This document shows positions 32,666 to 43,010 of a stretch of DNA of 45,546 nucleotides, in pieces (position 1 is the first letter of the stretch; every line of letters begins with the position of its first letter). Source of the stretch: Pseudomonadota bacterium. GTDB lineage: Bacteria > Pseudomonadota > Alphaproteobacteria > Caulobacterales > Caulobacteraceae. Location of the stretch: positions 1 to 45,546 of the forward strand of contig CAUJHW010000057.1 in assembly GCA_963205005.1 (NCBI GenBank). Reading direction: 5' to 3'. The notes under the pieces are model-generated. The model was not told the DNA's origin. It saw only the letters and a program-made list of their open reading frames with translations, and did no database searches. A program made the position numbers and the translations under genes.

Positions 32666-33541
32666 ATGCCAGCGACGCTGGCGCCGGCCAAGGTCAACCT
32701 GTTCCTCCACGTCGGCGCGCCGGGCGCGGACGGCTACCATCCCCTGTGCAGCCTGATGGCCTTCGCAGACTTCGGCGACCGGGTGTCGGTCGGCCGTGGC
32801 GAGGGCCGCCTGACGGTCAGCGGGCCATTCGCGGCCGGCCTGGGGCAGGAGCACGACAACCTGATCATCCGCGCCGTCCGGGCGTTCGTCGCCGAGCTGG
32901 GCCGCCCGATGGAAGAGCTGGCCTTCGCCCTGGAGAAGAACCTGCCGGTGGCCAGCGGCCTGGGCGGGGGATCCAGTGACGCCGGCGCGGCGCTGCGGCT
33001 GATCCGCGACGTGTTCGCGCCCGGTTTCGATGATGACCGGCTGGAACGGGTCGCCGCCAGCCTCGGGGCGGATGGTGCGGCCTGCCTCTGGGGCCGGCCT
33101 GTCCTGGCGCAGGGCAGGGGCGAACGCCTGTCGGCGGCCCCGGGGCTGCCGCCACTGGAAGCGGTTCTGGTGAACCCCGGCGTGGCGGTCTCGACACCCG
33201 CGGTCTATCGCGCTTTCGATGCCGCTGGACGGTTCGGCGATGTCGCGCCTCCGCCATTGCCCGCCGCCTTCGAAAGCGTCGAGGAGGTCGCGGCCTGGCT
33301 GGCGACAACCTCGAACGACCTTGAGGCGCCGGCCATCTCCGTCGCGCCCGAGATCGGCGCCGTGCTGGCGACCCTGAAGGACGAGCCCGAGGCGCTTCTG
33401 GCACGGGTTTCCGGTTCGGGCGGAACCTGCTTCGCCCTGTGCGCGGATGACTTCGCCGCCGAAACCCTGGTCGAGCGGCTGGAAGCCATGGCGCCGGCCT
33501 GGTGGGTGCGTCGGTGCCGCCTGGGCGGCCCCTGGGCCTGA
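32666..33541 (+). CDS. ispE: 4-diphosphocytidyl-2-C-methyl-D-erythritol kinase
   Basis: A 291-residue GHMP kinase of the MEP isoprenoid pathway; it phosphorylates CDP-methylerythritol. APAKVNLFLHV carries the catalytic Lys9, and PVASGLGGGSSDAGAALR (94-111) is the ATP-binding loop; SLGADGAACLWG supplies the Asp base, and GSGGTCFAL is the third GHMP motif. Normal length. It is followed by a terminator that also serves the convergent amtB. Confidence 0.95.
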   Translation: MPATLAPAKVNLFLHVGAPGADGYHPLCSLMAFADFGDRVSVGRGEGRLTVSGPFAAGLGQEHDNLIIRAVRAFVAELGRPMEELAFALEKNLPVASGLGGGSSDAGAALRLIRDVFAPGFDDDRLERVAASLGADGAACLWGRPVLAQGRGERLSAAPGLPPLEAVLVNPGVAVSTPAVYRAFDAAGRFGDVAPPPLPAAFESVEEVAAWLATTSNDLEAPAISVAPEIGAVLATLKDEPEALLARVSGSGGTCFALCADDFAAETLVERLEAMAPAWWVRRCRLGGPWA

Positions 33542-33551
33542 CCCCCAACGG

Positions 33552-33578
33552 AAAACGGGGGCCCCGAAGGACCCCCGT
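33552..33578 (-). terminator. UUCG-tetraloop intrinsic terminator for amtB
   Basis: On the minus strand, ACGGGGGTCC-TTCG-GGGCCCCCGT gives a 10-bp stem (one G-U pair) capped by UUCG and followed by TTTT. It lies 57 nt past the amtB stop. In the plus direction it could also end ispE transcription, though without a U run. Confidence 0.82.
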
Positions 33579-33634
33579 CTCTAGCCTGTGACGTCCGGCG
33601 AGATACGCCGACCCGGACGTCCTCTCCTCAAAGC

Positions 33635-35203
33635 CTAGGAGTGATAGGCCCGCTCGCCGTGCTCGACGATGTCCAGGCCTTCCTCTTCGGCTTCCGGCGA
33701 GGACCGCAGGCCGACCGTGAACTTGATGATGTAGAACACGATGCTGCTGGCGACGGCGGACCACACGACGGCGACCCCCACGGCCTTCAGCTGGGTGATG
33801 AACTGACCGAGCATGGTGTAGCTGGCCAGGGCGTCGCAGGTGGAGATGTCCCCGTCCGCGGCGCAGGTGGTATAGTCGACGATGCCGGCGCCGCCGAGTT
33901 CGGCCGCAACCAGGATGCCGGTCGCCAGGGCGCCGACGATCCCGCCGATCGCGTGGATGCCGAAGGCGTCCAGGCTGTCATCGTACTTCAGCGCGTTCTT
34001 CACGACCGAGCAGAAGAAGATGCAGATCGGGCTGACGATCAGGCCCAGCACCAGGGCGCCCACCGGACCGGCGAAGCCGGCGGCCGGAGTGACGGCCACG
34101 AGGCCGGCGACCAGGCCGGAGGCCATGCCGAGCATCGAGGCCTTCTTGCGGGTCACCCATTCCGTCATCGCCCAGGAGAAGCCCGCCGCGGCGGTGGCGA
34201 TGAAGGTGTTCATCATGGCCAGGGCGGCGTAGCCGTTGGCTTCGAGATTGGAACCGGCGTTGAAGCCGAACCAGCCGAACCACAGCAGACCGGCGCCCAC
34301 GAGTGTGAGGGTCAGCGAGTGCGGCTGCATCGGCTCCGAGCGGAAGCCCTTGCGCGGTCCGAGGATCAGGCAGCCCATGAGGGCGGCGACGCCGGCGTTG
34401 ATGTGAACCACGGTGCCGCCCGCGAAGTCGAGCGCGCCCCAGCCCCAGAGCAGGCCGGACTTCACCGCCGCGGTCGGAGCCGTCGCGATGCCGTCCGGAC
34501 CGGGCCACCACCACACCATGTGAGCCATCGGGTAGTAGGAAAGCAGCGGCCAGAGGACGGCGAAGATCACCACGGCGCCGAACTTCATCCGCTCGGCCAC
34601 GCCACCCAGCACGAGGCAGGCGGTGATCGCGGCGAAGGTCATCTGGAAGCAGATGAACACCAGCTCGGGGATGTAGATGCCGGTCGAGAAGGTCGCCACC
34701 AGCGAGGCCGGCGTCACGTCCTTCAGGAACAGGCGGCTCAGGCCGCCGACGAAGGTGTCGTGGCTTCCCCCGTCGGTGAAGGCCAGGCTGTACCCCCAGA
34801 GAACCCAGGCCATCATGCCGATGACAGCGACCGTCGTGGTCTGCATCAGCATGGACAGCATGTTCTTCTGCCGGACCAAGCCGCCATAGAACAGGGCGAG
34901 GCCGGGAACGATCATCAGCAGCACGAGGATGGATGACAGCAGCATCCAGGTCGTGTCGCCCTTGTCGACAGTCTGCTTGGGCGCCTCGATGGCGGCAGGG
35001 GCCGCGGCCTCTGCCGGGGCCGGGGCCGGGGCGGCAGCATCAGCCGCGGGCGCGGCCGCCGGAGCGGCGGCCTCCGGCGCGGGTGCGGCGGCGGCGGCTG
35101 GCGCCGCGGCCTCCTGGGCGAAGGCCGGGCTCGCCAGGGGCGCCCCGACCACGGCAGCGGCGAGCATGAGCCCGGCCAGCCGCTGTTTTCCGAAGAATTT
35201 CAT
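33635..35203 (-). CDS. amtB: Ammonium transporter AmtB
   Basis: A 522-residue inner-membrane ammonium channel. A signal peptide (1-28, ASPAFA) is followed by an Ala/Pro-rich tail of about 55 residues, then eleven transmembrane helices from about residue 85 (TTWMLLSSILVLLMIVPGLA). FYGGLVRQKNMLS, the HMVWWWPG stretch, VHINAG and FGIHAIGG are core motifs and include the twin pore histidines. GGGG lies 8 nt before ATG 35203; the ATG at 35209 is too close to it. It forms the glnK-amtB operon, and GlnK would plug the cytoplasmic face when nitrogen is plentiful. Confidence 0.97.
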   Translation of the reverse strand: MKFFGKQRLAGLMLAAAVVGAPLASPAFAQEAAAPAAAAAPAPEAAAPAAAPAADAAAPAPAPAEAAAPAAIEAPKQTVDKGDTTWMLLSSILVLLMIVPGLALFYGGLVRQKNMLSMLMQTTTVAVIGMMAWVLWGYSLAFTDGGSHDTFVGGLSRLFLKDVTPASLVATFSTGIYIPELVFICFQMTFAAITACLVLGGVAERMKFGAVVIFAVLWPLLSYYPMAHMVWWWPGPDGIATAPTAAVKSGLLWGWGALDFAGGTVVHINAGVAALMGCLILGPRKGFRSEPMQPHSLTLTLVGAGLLWFGWFGFNAGSNLEANGYAALAMMNTFIATAAAGFSWAMTEWVTRKKASMLGMASGLVAGLVAVTPAAGFAGPVGALVLGLIVSPICIFFCSVVKNALKYDDSLDAFGIHAIGGIVGALATGILVAAELGGAGIVDYTTCAADGDISTCDALASYTMLGQFITQLKAVGVAVVWSAVASSIVFYIIKFTVGLRSSPEAEEEGLDIVEHGERAYHS

Positions 35204-35227
35204 GAACATATCCCCTTGTCCGGTTCG

Positions 35228-35935
<708 letters not shown>

Positions 35936-36505
35936 ATGTCGCCGACCCGCTTCTTCTCCACTGTCGCCCTTGCCGCCGCGATCTCCGCGCCGGGCCTCGC
36001 CGTCCACGCGCAGGCGCCGGCGCCTGCCGCTCAGGTGGCCGTGCAGGGCGATCTGGTCGACACGCTCAAGCTGTCGGGTCAGTTCACCACCTTTGTGGGC
36101 GGCATCGACGCCACCAACCTGGCGGGCCTGCTGAAGACCAACAAGAACCTCACGGTGTTCGCGCCGACCGACTCTGCCTTTGCCTCGATGCCCGCGGCCG
36201 ACCTCGCCAAGCTCAAGTCCGACAAGGCCGCGATGCAGAAGTTCGTCCTGCACCACGTCGTCAACGCGCCGATCCCCTCCTCGAAGATCAAGGGCGTCAA
36301 GGGGCCGATCCCGACGGGCGCGGGTGACACCATCCTGCTGGACGGCAGCGACGAAGCCGGCGCGCTGAAGGTGGACGGCGCCACCATTGTCCAGGCGGAC
36401 GTGCAGACCGGCAGCGGCCTGCTGCAGGTTGTCGACAAGGTGCTGATCGCAGGGCAGGGCGCTGTGGAACCGGCGGCCCCGGCCGCGCCGCCGGCGAATC
36501 CCTGA
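35936..36505 (+). CDS. Secreted fasciclin (FAS1) domain protein
   Basis: A 189-residue protein with a signal peptide (about 1-26, VHA). One FAS1 domain spans about 38-172, with the H1 box NLTVFAPTDSAFASMP and the H2-like end TGSGLLQVVDKVLI, plus LHHVVNAPI. The C-terminus is Ala/Pro-rich. FAS1 proteins mediate adhesion or binding in the envelope. GAGGA lies 8 nt before the ATG. Confidence 0.93.
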   Translation: MSPTRFFSTVALAAAISAPGLAVHAQAPAPAAQVAVQGDLVDTLKLSGQFTTFVGGIDATNLAGLLKTNKNLTVFAPTDSAFASMPAADLAKLKSDKAAMQKFVLHHVVNAPIPSSKIKGVKGPIPTGAGDTILLDGSDEAGALKVDGATIVQADVQTGSGLLQVVDKVLIAGQGAVEPAAPAAPPANP

Positions 36506-36599
36506 TCCCGATCGGGAACCAACCAGCTGGCTGAACCGTAAAGGGTCCGCAGATCGAGGCCGCGGCGAGACTTCGCCAGGGCCAATCGGAGTACGGACC

Positions 36600-37013
36600 A
36601 TGAAGTTCAGCCATCTCGCCACCGCCGCCGTCCTCGTCGCCTTCGCAGGCGGCGCGGCCCAGGCGCAGCCGCCCGCCACGCCGACCCCCGGGTCGGTGAC
36701 CGGTGACTGGAACGGGGCGCATGCCCCGTCCGATGAGAAGCAGTACCAGGAGAAGGTGGTCGTGCCGGTCGGCGCGGCGCCGGGCGTCGCGTCCACGTCC
36801 CCCATGCCGGACACCACGGTCGGCACGGGGACATCGGCTTCCACCGATGTAACCACGCCTTTGGCCAGTTCGGCGACGAGCTATGCCGCCACGGCCAGCG
36901 TAACCACGACCACGGTCACCAACGGCCCGATCGCGGACACGCCGGAGAACCGGGCGAAGTACGGAAAGCCGATGTCACGGGCCGGCCAGCGCACCCCCGC
37001 CCGGGGCAACTAG
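36600..37013 (+). CDS. Small secreted protein of unknown function
   Basis: A 137-residue protein with a signal peptide (about 1-22, AQA). The mature part is low-complexity Thr/Ser/Ala/Pro (for example [19 protein letters not shown]), with a C-terminal [19 protein letters not shown] stretch that looks conserved. I recall this tail in Caulobacteraceae exported proteins, function unknown. It lies 94 nt after the fasciclin gene and is followed by a terminator. Confidence 0.8.
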   Translation: MKFSHLATAAVLVAFAGGAAQAQPPATPTPGSVTGDWNGAHAPSDEKQYQEKVVVPVGAAPGVASTSPMPDTTVGTGTSASTDVTTPLASSATSYAATASVTTTTVTNGPIADTPENRAKYGKPMSRAGQRTPARGN

Positions 37014-37027
37014 CCGCCCCGGCAATT

Positions 37028-37087
37028 CCGCCGCTTCGGCGGGTTGAAGCCAAGGTCGGCGGGCCCTATGGTCCGCCGACTTTTTTT
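37028..37087 (+). terminator. Tandem hairpins and U-run terminator before glyQ
   Basis: A first hairpin CCGCCG-CTT-CGGCGG (37028-37042) is followed by a strong intrinsic terminator (11-bp stem from GTCGGCGG to CCGCCGAC, CTAT loop, 37055-37080, then seven T to 37087). The first CCGCCG arm could also pair with the CGGCGG in the terminator, allowing alternative folds. The U run ends 24 nt before the glyQ ATG, so this is either the end of the 36600 gene or an attenuator for glyQ. Confidence 0.85.
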
Positions 37088-37111
37088 GCGCCTGCGAACA
37101 GCCCCCAATCC

Positions 37112-38026
37112 ATGCCGAATGAACCGCTTTCGTTTCAGGGCCTGATCCTGAAGCTGCACGACTATTGGAGCCGTCAGGGCTGCGCGATTCTGCAGCCGTA
37201 TGACGTCGAGGTCGGTGCGGGCACCCTCTCGCCGATGACGGTGCTGAGGACGCTTGGGCCGAAGCCGTGGAAGGTCGCCTATGTGCAGCCTTCGCGCCGC
37301 CCCGCCGACGGCCGTTATGGCGAGAACCCCAACCGGCTGCACCAGCATCACCAGTATCAGGTGATCCTGAAGCCGAACCCGGAGAACCTGCAGGAGCTGT
37401 ATCTCGGCTGCCTCGAGGCGATCGGCGTCGACCCGAAGGTCCACGACATCCGCTTCGTCGAGGACGACTGGGAAAACCCGACCGTCGGGGCCTGGGGCCT
37501 GGGCTGGGAGGTCTGGTGCGACGGGATGGAGATCACCCAGTACACCTACTTCCAGCAGGTGGGCGGGCTGGACGTGTTCCCGGTGGCGGGCGAGTTGACC
37601 ATCGGTCTGGAGCGGCTGAGCCTGTATCTCCAGAACAAGGACAACGTCTACGACCTGAAGTTCAACGACGAGTTCAGCTACGGCGACATCTATCTGCCGA
37701 ACGAGCAGCAGTTCTCGGCGTTCGAGCTGGAAGTCGCCGACGTGCCGACGCTGAAGCGCCAGTTCGAGGACATGGAGCGGGAAGTGCCCCGTATCCTGGG
37801 CCACAGGGGCCGCCAGGGTCAGGCCCTGGCGCTGCCGGCCTACGATCATGTGCTGAAGGCCAGCCACCTGTTCAACATCATGGACGCCCGCGGCGCGATC
37901 GCGGTGGCCGAGCGCCAGAGCTACATCGGCCGCATCCGCGACCTCTGCAAGATGTGCGCTGAGGCCTGGGTGGCCTCCGAGGGCGGCAACGCCGCATCAC
38001 CGCCGGCGATGAAGGCGGACGTCTGA
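37112..38026 (+). CDS. glyQ: Glycyl-tRNA synthetase alpha subunit
   Basis: A 304-residue catalytic subunit of the bacterial alpha2beta2 GlyRS. It has the conserved start ([19 protein letters not shown]), class II motif 2 region ([29 protein letters not shown]) and [13 protein letters not shown]. It forms an operon with glyS, 2 nt downstream. No Shine-Dalgarno sequence precedes the ATG, and a terminator ends 24 nt upstream, so control of its expression is unusual. Confidence 0.97.
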   Translation: MPNEPLSFQGLILKLHDYWSRQGCAILQPYDVEVGAGTLSPMTVLRTLGPKPWKVAYVQPSRRPADGRYGENPNRLHQHHQYQVILKPNPENLQELYLGCLEAIGVDPKVHDIRFVEDDWENPTVGAWGLGWEVWCDGMEITQYTYFQQVGGLDVFPVAGELTIGLERLSLYLQNKDNVYDLKFNDEFSYGDIYLPNEQQFSAFELEVADVPTLKRQFEDMEREVPRILGHRGRQGQALALPAYDHVLKASHLFNIMDARGAIAVAERQSYIGRIRDLCKMCAEAWVASEGGNAASPPAMKADV

Positions 38027-38028
38027 CC

Positions 38029-40299
38029 ATGTCCCAGCTGCTGATCGAACTGCTCTCCGAAGAGATCCCCGCGCGCATGCAGGCGCAGGCGGCGAAGGAT
38101 CTCGAACGCATGGCGCGCGAGCGTCTGGCCGCCGAGGGCCTGCTGCCCGACGCGCTGAAGACCTTCGCCGGCTCACGCCGCCTGACCCTGGTGGCGGAGG
38201 GGCTGCCGGAGGCCCAGAAGGACCGCCACGAAGAGGTGAAGGGCCCGCGCAGCAATGCGCCGGAGCAGGCGCTGGAAGGCTTCCTGCGCAAGACCGGCCT
38301 GACCCGCGACCAGCTGGTCGAGCGGGACGGGGTCTGGTTCGCCCACACCCACAAGCCGGGCCGCCCGACGCCGGAAATTGTCGCGGAGATGGTCGAATCC
38401 ATCGTCCGCAACTTCCCCTGGCCAAAGTCGATGGTCTCGGGCGTCAGCAAGCTGCGCTGGGTGCGGCCGCTGCGCCGGATACTGTGCGTCTTTGACGGCC
38501 AGATCGTGCCGTTCGAGATCGACGGCATCCCTTCCGGCAACGTCACCGAAGGCCACCGGTTCATGGGCTCGGGCCAGCCGTTCACGGTGAAGGACTTCGA
38601 CGCCTACGCCGAGAAGCTGGAGAAGCACTACGTGGTGCTCGACCTGCAGGAGCGGAAGGACCGGATCCTCGAGGCGGCCCGCACCCTGTGCTTCGCCCGC
38701 AATCTGGAACTGGTCGAGGATCAGGGGCTGCTGGACGAGGTGGCCGGTCTGGTTGAATGGCCGATCCCGGTGCTGGGCGACATGGACCCGGTGTTCCTGG
38801 ACCTGCCGCCGGAAGTGATCCGCACCTCGATGCGCGTTCATCAGCGCTACTTCGCGGTCCGCGATCCCCGCACGGGCAAGCTGGCGCCGCATTTCGTCAC
38901 CGTGGCCAACATCGACGCCACCGACGGCGGCAAGACGATCGCGCTGGGCAACGCCAAGGTGCTCTCGGCGCGCCTGTCGGATGCGCGGTTCTTCTACTCG
39001 GAAGACCGCCGGGTCTCGCTGGAAGACCGGCTGGAGAAGCTGAAGGGCGTGACCTTCCACGCGAAGCTGGGCGCCATGTACGAGCGCGTCGAGCGGCTGC
39101 AGATGATGGCCGAGGCCCTGGCGCCCCGCGTCGGCGCAGACCCGGCCAGGGCCGTCCAGGCCGCGCGTCTGGCCAAGGCCGACCTGACCACCGGCGTTGT
39201 CGGAGAGTTCCCCGAACTGCAGGGCGTGATGGGCGGCTACTACGCCACGGCCGAGGGGCTGAGCCCTCTGGTGGCTGAGGCGATCCGCGACCACTACCGG
39301 CCGGCCGGCGCCAGTGACGAGGTTCCCGATCGTCCGGTGACCATGGCCGTGGCCCTGGCCGAGAAGCTGGACACCCTGATCGGTTTCTTCGCGATCGGCG
39401 AGAAGCCGACGGGCTCGCGCGACCCGTTCGCGCTCCGCCGCGCAGCGCTTGGCGTGATCCGCATCGTGCTGGGCTCGGAGCTGCGTGCGCCGATCCGTGA
39501 GCTGGTCGCCGACTGGTACCGGACCCTGCGCTGCTTCGTCGATCCGGGCCGGGCGCTCTGGGTGACCACGCCCTCGATGACTGTGCACCTGGGCGCGGGC
39601 GGCCGCGCCAAGTCGCAGGAATACGCCGTCTATCTTCGCGAGTTCGACGAGGCCCTGCTGGCGGGCGGGCCCCAGGTGGTGGCGATGGACCGCGAGGTCG
39701 ACATCGTCTTCGACCGCCTGCAGCGTGAGGCGCCCACCGGCGAAATACTGTTCCAGTTCCGCCCCTACGACGAGGTGGTCGAGGAGGTTGTCGCCTTCTT
39801 CGCCGACCGTCTGGAAGTCTGGCTGCGCGACCGGGGTCAGAGGCACGATCTGGTCTCGGCCGTGTTCGCCCTGGGCGATGACGACCTGGTGCGGATCGTG
39901 GCGCGGGTGAACGCGCTGGACGCCTTCCTGAAGACCGAGGACGGGGCCAACCTGCTCGCGGGCTACAAGCGGGCGGTCAACATCCTGCGCGCCGAGGAGA
40001 AGAAGGGCGCGCTGCCCGTCGGCGAGCCGGTGCGCATGTCGACATCTTCGGCGGAAGAAGTGGCCCTGATCGCCGCGGTCGGCGAACTCGACGCCAAGCT
40101 GGACACCGCGCTTGCCGCCGAGGATTTCGCCGCGGCCATGCGCGAGCTCTCGGGACTTCGTGCGCCCGTCGACGCGTTCTTCGACAAGGTGTTAGTAAAT
40201 TCGGATGTATCCGAGGAGCGTGAGAACCGTCTTCGCCTGCTGGCGAAGGTGCGTGACGCCATGGGACAAGTGGCCGACTTCGCTCAGGTTACAGGCTAA
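38029..40299 (+). CDS. glyS: Glycyl-tRNA synthetase beta subunit
   Basis: A 756-residue beta subunit that binds tRNA-Gly. The N-terminus LLIELLSEEIPARMQ, FMGSGQPFTVKDFDAY, and the HD-like core (HAKLGAMYERVERLQ, DLTTGVVGEFPELQGVMGGYYA) are characteristic. The C-terminal anticodon-binding domain has FFDKVLVNSDVSEERENRLRLL. It is somewhat longer than the roughly 690-residue enterobacterial protein; an extra segment lies around residues 500-545. Confidence 0.97.
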   Translation: MSQLLIELLSEEIPARMQAQAAKDLERMARERLAAEGLLPDALKTFAGSRRLTLVAEGLPEAQKDRHEEVKGPRSNAPEQALEGFLRKTGLTRDQLVERDGVWFAHTHKPGRPTPEIVAEMVESIVRNFPWPKSMVSGVSKLRWVRPLRRILCVFDGQIVPFEIDGIPSGNVTEGHRFMGSGQPFTVKDFDAYAEKLEKHYVVLDLQERKDRILEAARTLCFARNLELVEDQGLLDEVAGLVEWPIPVLGDMDPVFLDLPPEVIRTSMRVHQRYFAVRDPRTGKLAPHFVTVANIDATDGGKTIALGNAKVLSARLSDARFFYSEDRRVSLEDRLEKLKGVTFHAKLGAMYERVERLQMMAEALAPRVGADPARAVQAARLAKADLTTGVVGEFPELQGVMGGYYATAEGLSPLVAEAIRDHYRPAGASDEVPDRPVTMAVALAEKLDTLIGFFAIGEKPTGSRDPFALRRAALGVIRIVLGSELRAPIRELVADWYRTLRCFVDPGRALWVTTPSMTVHLGAGGRAKSQEYAVYLREFDEALLAGGPQVVAMDREVDIVFDRLQREAPTGEILFQFRPYDEVVEEVVAFFADRLEVWLRDRGQRHDLVSAVFALGDDDLVRIVARVNALDAFLKTEDGANLLAGYKRAVNILRAEEKKGALPVGEPVRMSTSSAEEVALIAAVGELDAKLDTALAAEDFAAAMRELSGLRAPVDAFFDKVLVNSDVSEERENRLRLLAKVRDAMGQVADFAQVTG

Positions 40300-40316
40300 G
40301 AGAGGTAGTTGAGGAT

Positions 40317-43010
40317 ATGGCCGAGACGATGGTGAAGACGCGCTGGGTCTATGCCTTCGGCGGCGGGTCGGCCGATGGCGACGCCTCGATGAAGAACCTG
40401 CTGGGCGGCAAGGGCGCCAACCTGGCGGAGATGTCGTCGCTGGGCCTGCCGGTGCCTCCGGGCTTCACAATCACCACCGAGGCCTGCGTCCACTACTATT
40501 CCAACGACAAGTCCTATCCGGACGGCCTGGAAGCCCAGGTGGCCCAGGGGCTGAAAACGGTTGAGCAGATCACCGGCAAGGCGTTCGGCGATGCGGCCAA
40601 CCCGCTGCTGGTTTCGGTGCGGTCGGGCGCGCGCGCATCCATGCCCGGGATGATGGACACGGTCCTGAACCTTGGCCTCAACGACCAGACGGTGGAGGGC
40701 CTGGCGAAGCTGTCAGGCGACCGCCGCTTCGCCTTCGACAGCTATCGCCGCTTCATCCAGATGTACTCGGCCGTGGTGCTGGGCCTGGATCACCACATGT
40801 TCGAGGAGATCCTCGACGACCATAAGGACCGGCTGGAGATCTACGTCGACACCGGCCTGTCCGCCGAGGACTGGGAGGCCGTGGTCTCCGAGTACAAGGA
40901 AGCCGTCGAGCGCGAGCTGGGCCAGCCGTTCCCACAGGATCCGCAGGCGCAGCTGTGGGGCGCGGTCGGCGCGGTGTTCGCCAGCTGGATGAACGACCGG
41001 GCGAAGTTCTATCGCCGCATGCACGACATCCCGGAAAGCTGGGGCACAGCCGTCAACGTCCAGTCGATGGTGTTCGGCAACATGGGCGACGGCTCGGCCA
41101 CCGGCGTGGCCTTCACCCGCAATCCTTCCACCGGCGACAACCGCCTGTATGGCGAGTTCCTGATCAACGCCCAGGGCGAGGACGTGGTGGCGGGCATCCG
41201 CACGCCTCAGCCGCTGACGAAGATCGCCCGCGAGGAAATGGGCGATATCAATCCGTCCATGGAAGAGGCGCTTCCCGAAGTCTTCACCCAGTTCAAGGCC
41301 GTGGTGGAGAAACTCGAGACCCACTACCGCGACATGCAGGACATCGAGTTCACGGTCGAGCAGGGCCGGCTCTACATGCTGCAGACCCGCAACGGGAAGC
41401 GGACCGCCAAGGCCGCCCTGCGGATCGCCGTGGACCTGGCCAACGAGGGCCTGATCACCCACGCCGAGGCGGTGATGCGGGTCGAGCCCTCGTCGCTGGA
41501 CCAGCTTCTGCACCCGACGATCGATCCGGCCAGCCCGCGTGACGTGATCGCCACCGGCCTGCCAGCCTCGCCCGGCGCGGCCACCGGCAAGGTGGTGTTC
41601 ACCGCCGAGGAAGCCGAGAAGCTGGGCAGCGCCGGCGAGGCGGTGATCCTGGTCCGCGAGGAAACCAGCCCCGAAGACATCCGCGGCATGGACGCCGCCC
41701 GCGGCATCGTGACGGCCCGCGGCGGCATGACCAGCCACGCCGCGGTGGTGGCGCGCGGCATGGGCCGCCCCTGCGTCTCCGGCGCCGGCGAGATCCAGAT
41801 CGACAGCCGCGCCGGCGAGTTCCGCGCCCGCGGCAAGACGATCCGCGCCTACGACATCATCACCATCGACGGCTCCACGGGTGAAGTGCTGCAGGGCATC
41901 GTCAAGATGATCGAGCCCGAGCTCTCGGGCGACTTCGGCGCGCTGATGGCCTGGGCCGACAAGGTCCGCCGCCTGAAGGTCCGCGCCAACGCCGAGACGG
42001 CGCTGGACGCCCAGACCGCCCGCCAGTTCGGCGCTGAGGGTATCGGGCTGTGCCGCACCGAGCACATGTTCTTCGATCCCGCGCGGATCGCCGCCGTGCG
42101 CGAGATGATCCTGGCCGACGACGTGGCCGGCCGGAAGCTGGCGCTGGCCAAGATCCTGCCGATGCAGCGCCGGGACTTCGTCGAGCTGTTCAAGATCATG
42201 GAGGGCCTGCCGGTCACCATCCGGCTGCTCGACCCGCCGCTGCACGAGTTCCTGCCGCACACCGAGGAAGACGTCCGCGCCGTGGCCGAGGCCACCGGCC
42301 TCGACGCCGCCAAGCTGCTGCGCCGGGCGCAGGAGCTGCATGAGGTGAACCCCATGCTGGGCCACCGCGGCTGCCGGCTGGGCGTGTCCTATCCCGAGAT
42401 CTACGAGATGCAGGTCCGTGCGATCATCGAGGCCGCTTGCGAGGTGGTCGCCGACGGCCGTCCCGCGCCGATCCCGGAGATCATGCATCCGCTGGTCGCC
42501 AAGGGCGAGGAGATGAAGTTCCTGCGCGAACTCACGGATCGCACGGCAAAAGAAGTGATCGCCGAGCAGAAGGTCGCCATCGAATACATGGTCGGCACCA
42601 TGGTCGAGCTGCCCCGCGCCGCGATCCGCGCCGGGGACCTGGCCGAGCACGCCGAGTTCTTCTCGTTCGGCACCAACGACCTGACCCAGACCACTTTCGG
42701 CATCAGCCGCGACGATTCCGGACGGTTCCTGAACGCCTACATCGACAAGGGCATCTTCGAGAAGGACCCCTTCGTCAGTCTCGACCAGGACGGCGTCGGC
42801 GACCTGATCAAGATCGCAACCGAGCGGGGCCGGGCCGTGCGTCCCGACGTGAAGCTCGGCATCTGCGGCGAGCACGGCGGAGACCCGGCCTCGATCGAGT
42901 TCTGCGAGAAGGTCGGCCTCGACTACGTCAGCTGCTCGCCCTACCGCGTGCCCATCGCCCGGCTGGCTGCGGCTCAGGCGGCGATCGGCGAGCGCGAGAA
43001 GGACCGCTAG
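40317..43010 (+). CDS. ppdK: Pyruvate, phosphate dikinase
   Basis: An 897-residue enzyme interconverting pyruvate, ATP and phosphate with PEP, AMP and pyrophosphate, linking glycolysis and gluconeogenesis. The N-terminal ATP-grasp domain (LGGKGANLAEMSSLGLPVPPGFTITT), the central phosphohistidine domain with His474 in GGMTSHAAVVARGMG, and the C-terminal PEP/pyruvate TIM barrel (LGHRGCRLGVSYPEIYEMQ, FSFGTNDLTQTTFG, GICGEHGGDP) are complete. It lies 17 nt after glyS, so cotranscription is likely. Confidence 0.98.
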   Translation: MAETMVKTRWVYAFGGGSADGDASMKNLLGGKGANLAEMSSLGLPVPPGFTITTEACVHYYSNDKSYPDGLEAQVAQGLKTVEQITGKAFGDAANPLLVSVRSGARASMPGMMDTVLNLGLNDQTVEGLAKLSGDRRFAFDSYRRFIQMYSAVVLGLDHHMFEEILDDHKDRLEIYVDTGLSAEDWEAVVSEYKEAVERELGQPFPQDPQAQLWGAVGAVFASWMNDRAKFYRRMHDIPESWGTAVNVQSMVFGNMGDGSATGVAFTRNPSTGDNRLYGEFLINAQGEDVVAGIRTPQPLTKIAREEMGDINPSMEEALPEVFTQFKAVVEKLETHYRDMQDIEFTVEQGRLYMLQTRNGKRTAKAALRIAVDLANEGLITHAEAVMRVEPSSLDQLLHPTIDPASPRDVIATGLPASPGAATGKVVFTAEEAEKLGSAGEAVILVREETSPEDIRGMDAARGIVTARGGMTSHAAVVARGMGRPCVSGAGEIQIDSRAGEFRARGKTIRAYDIITIDGSTGEVLQGIVKMIEPELSGDFGALMAWADKVRRLKVRANAETALDAQTARQFGAEGIGLCRTEHMFFDPARIAAVREMILADDVAGRKLALAKILPMQRRDFVELFKIMEGLPVTIRLLDPPLHEFLPHTEEDVRAVAEATGLDAAKLLRRAQELHEVNPMLGHRGCRLGVSYPEIYEMQVRAIIEAACEVVADGRPAPIPEIMHPLVAKGEEMKFLRELTDRTAKEVIAEQKVAIEYMVGTMVELPRAAIRAGDLAEHAEFFSFGTNDLTQTTFGISRDDSGRFLNAYIDKGIFEKDPFVSLDQDGVGDLIKIATERGRAVRPDVKLGICGEHGGDPASIEFCEKVGLDYVSCSPYRVPIARLAAAQAAIGEREKDR

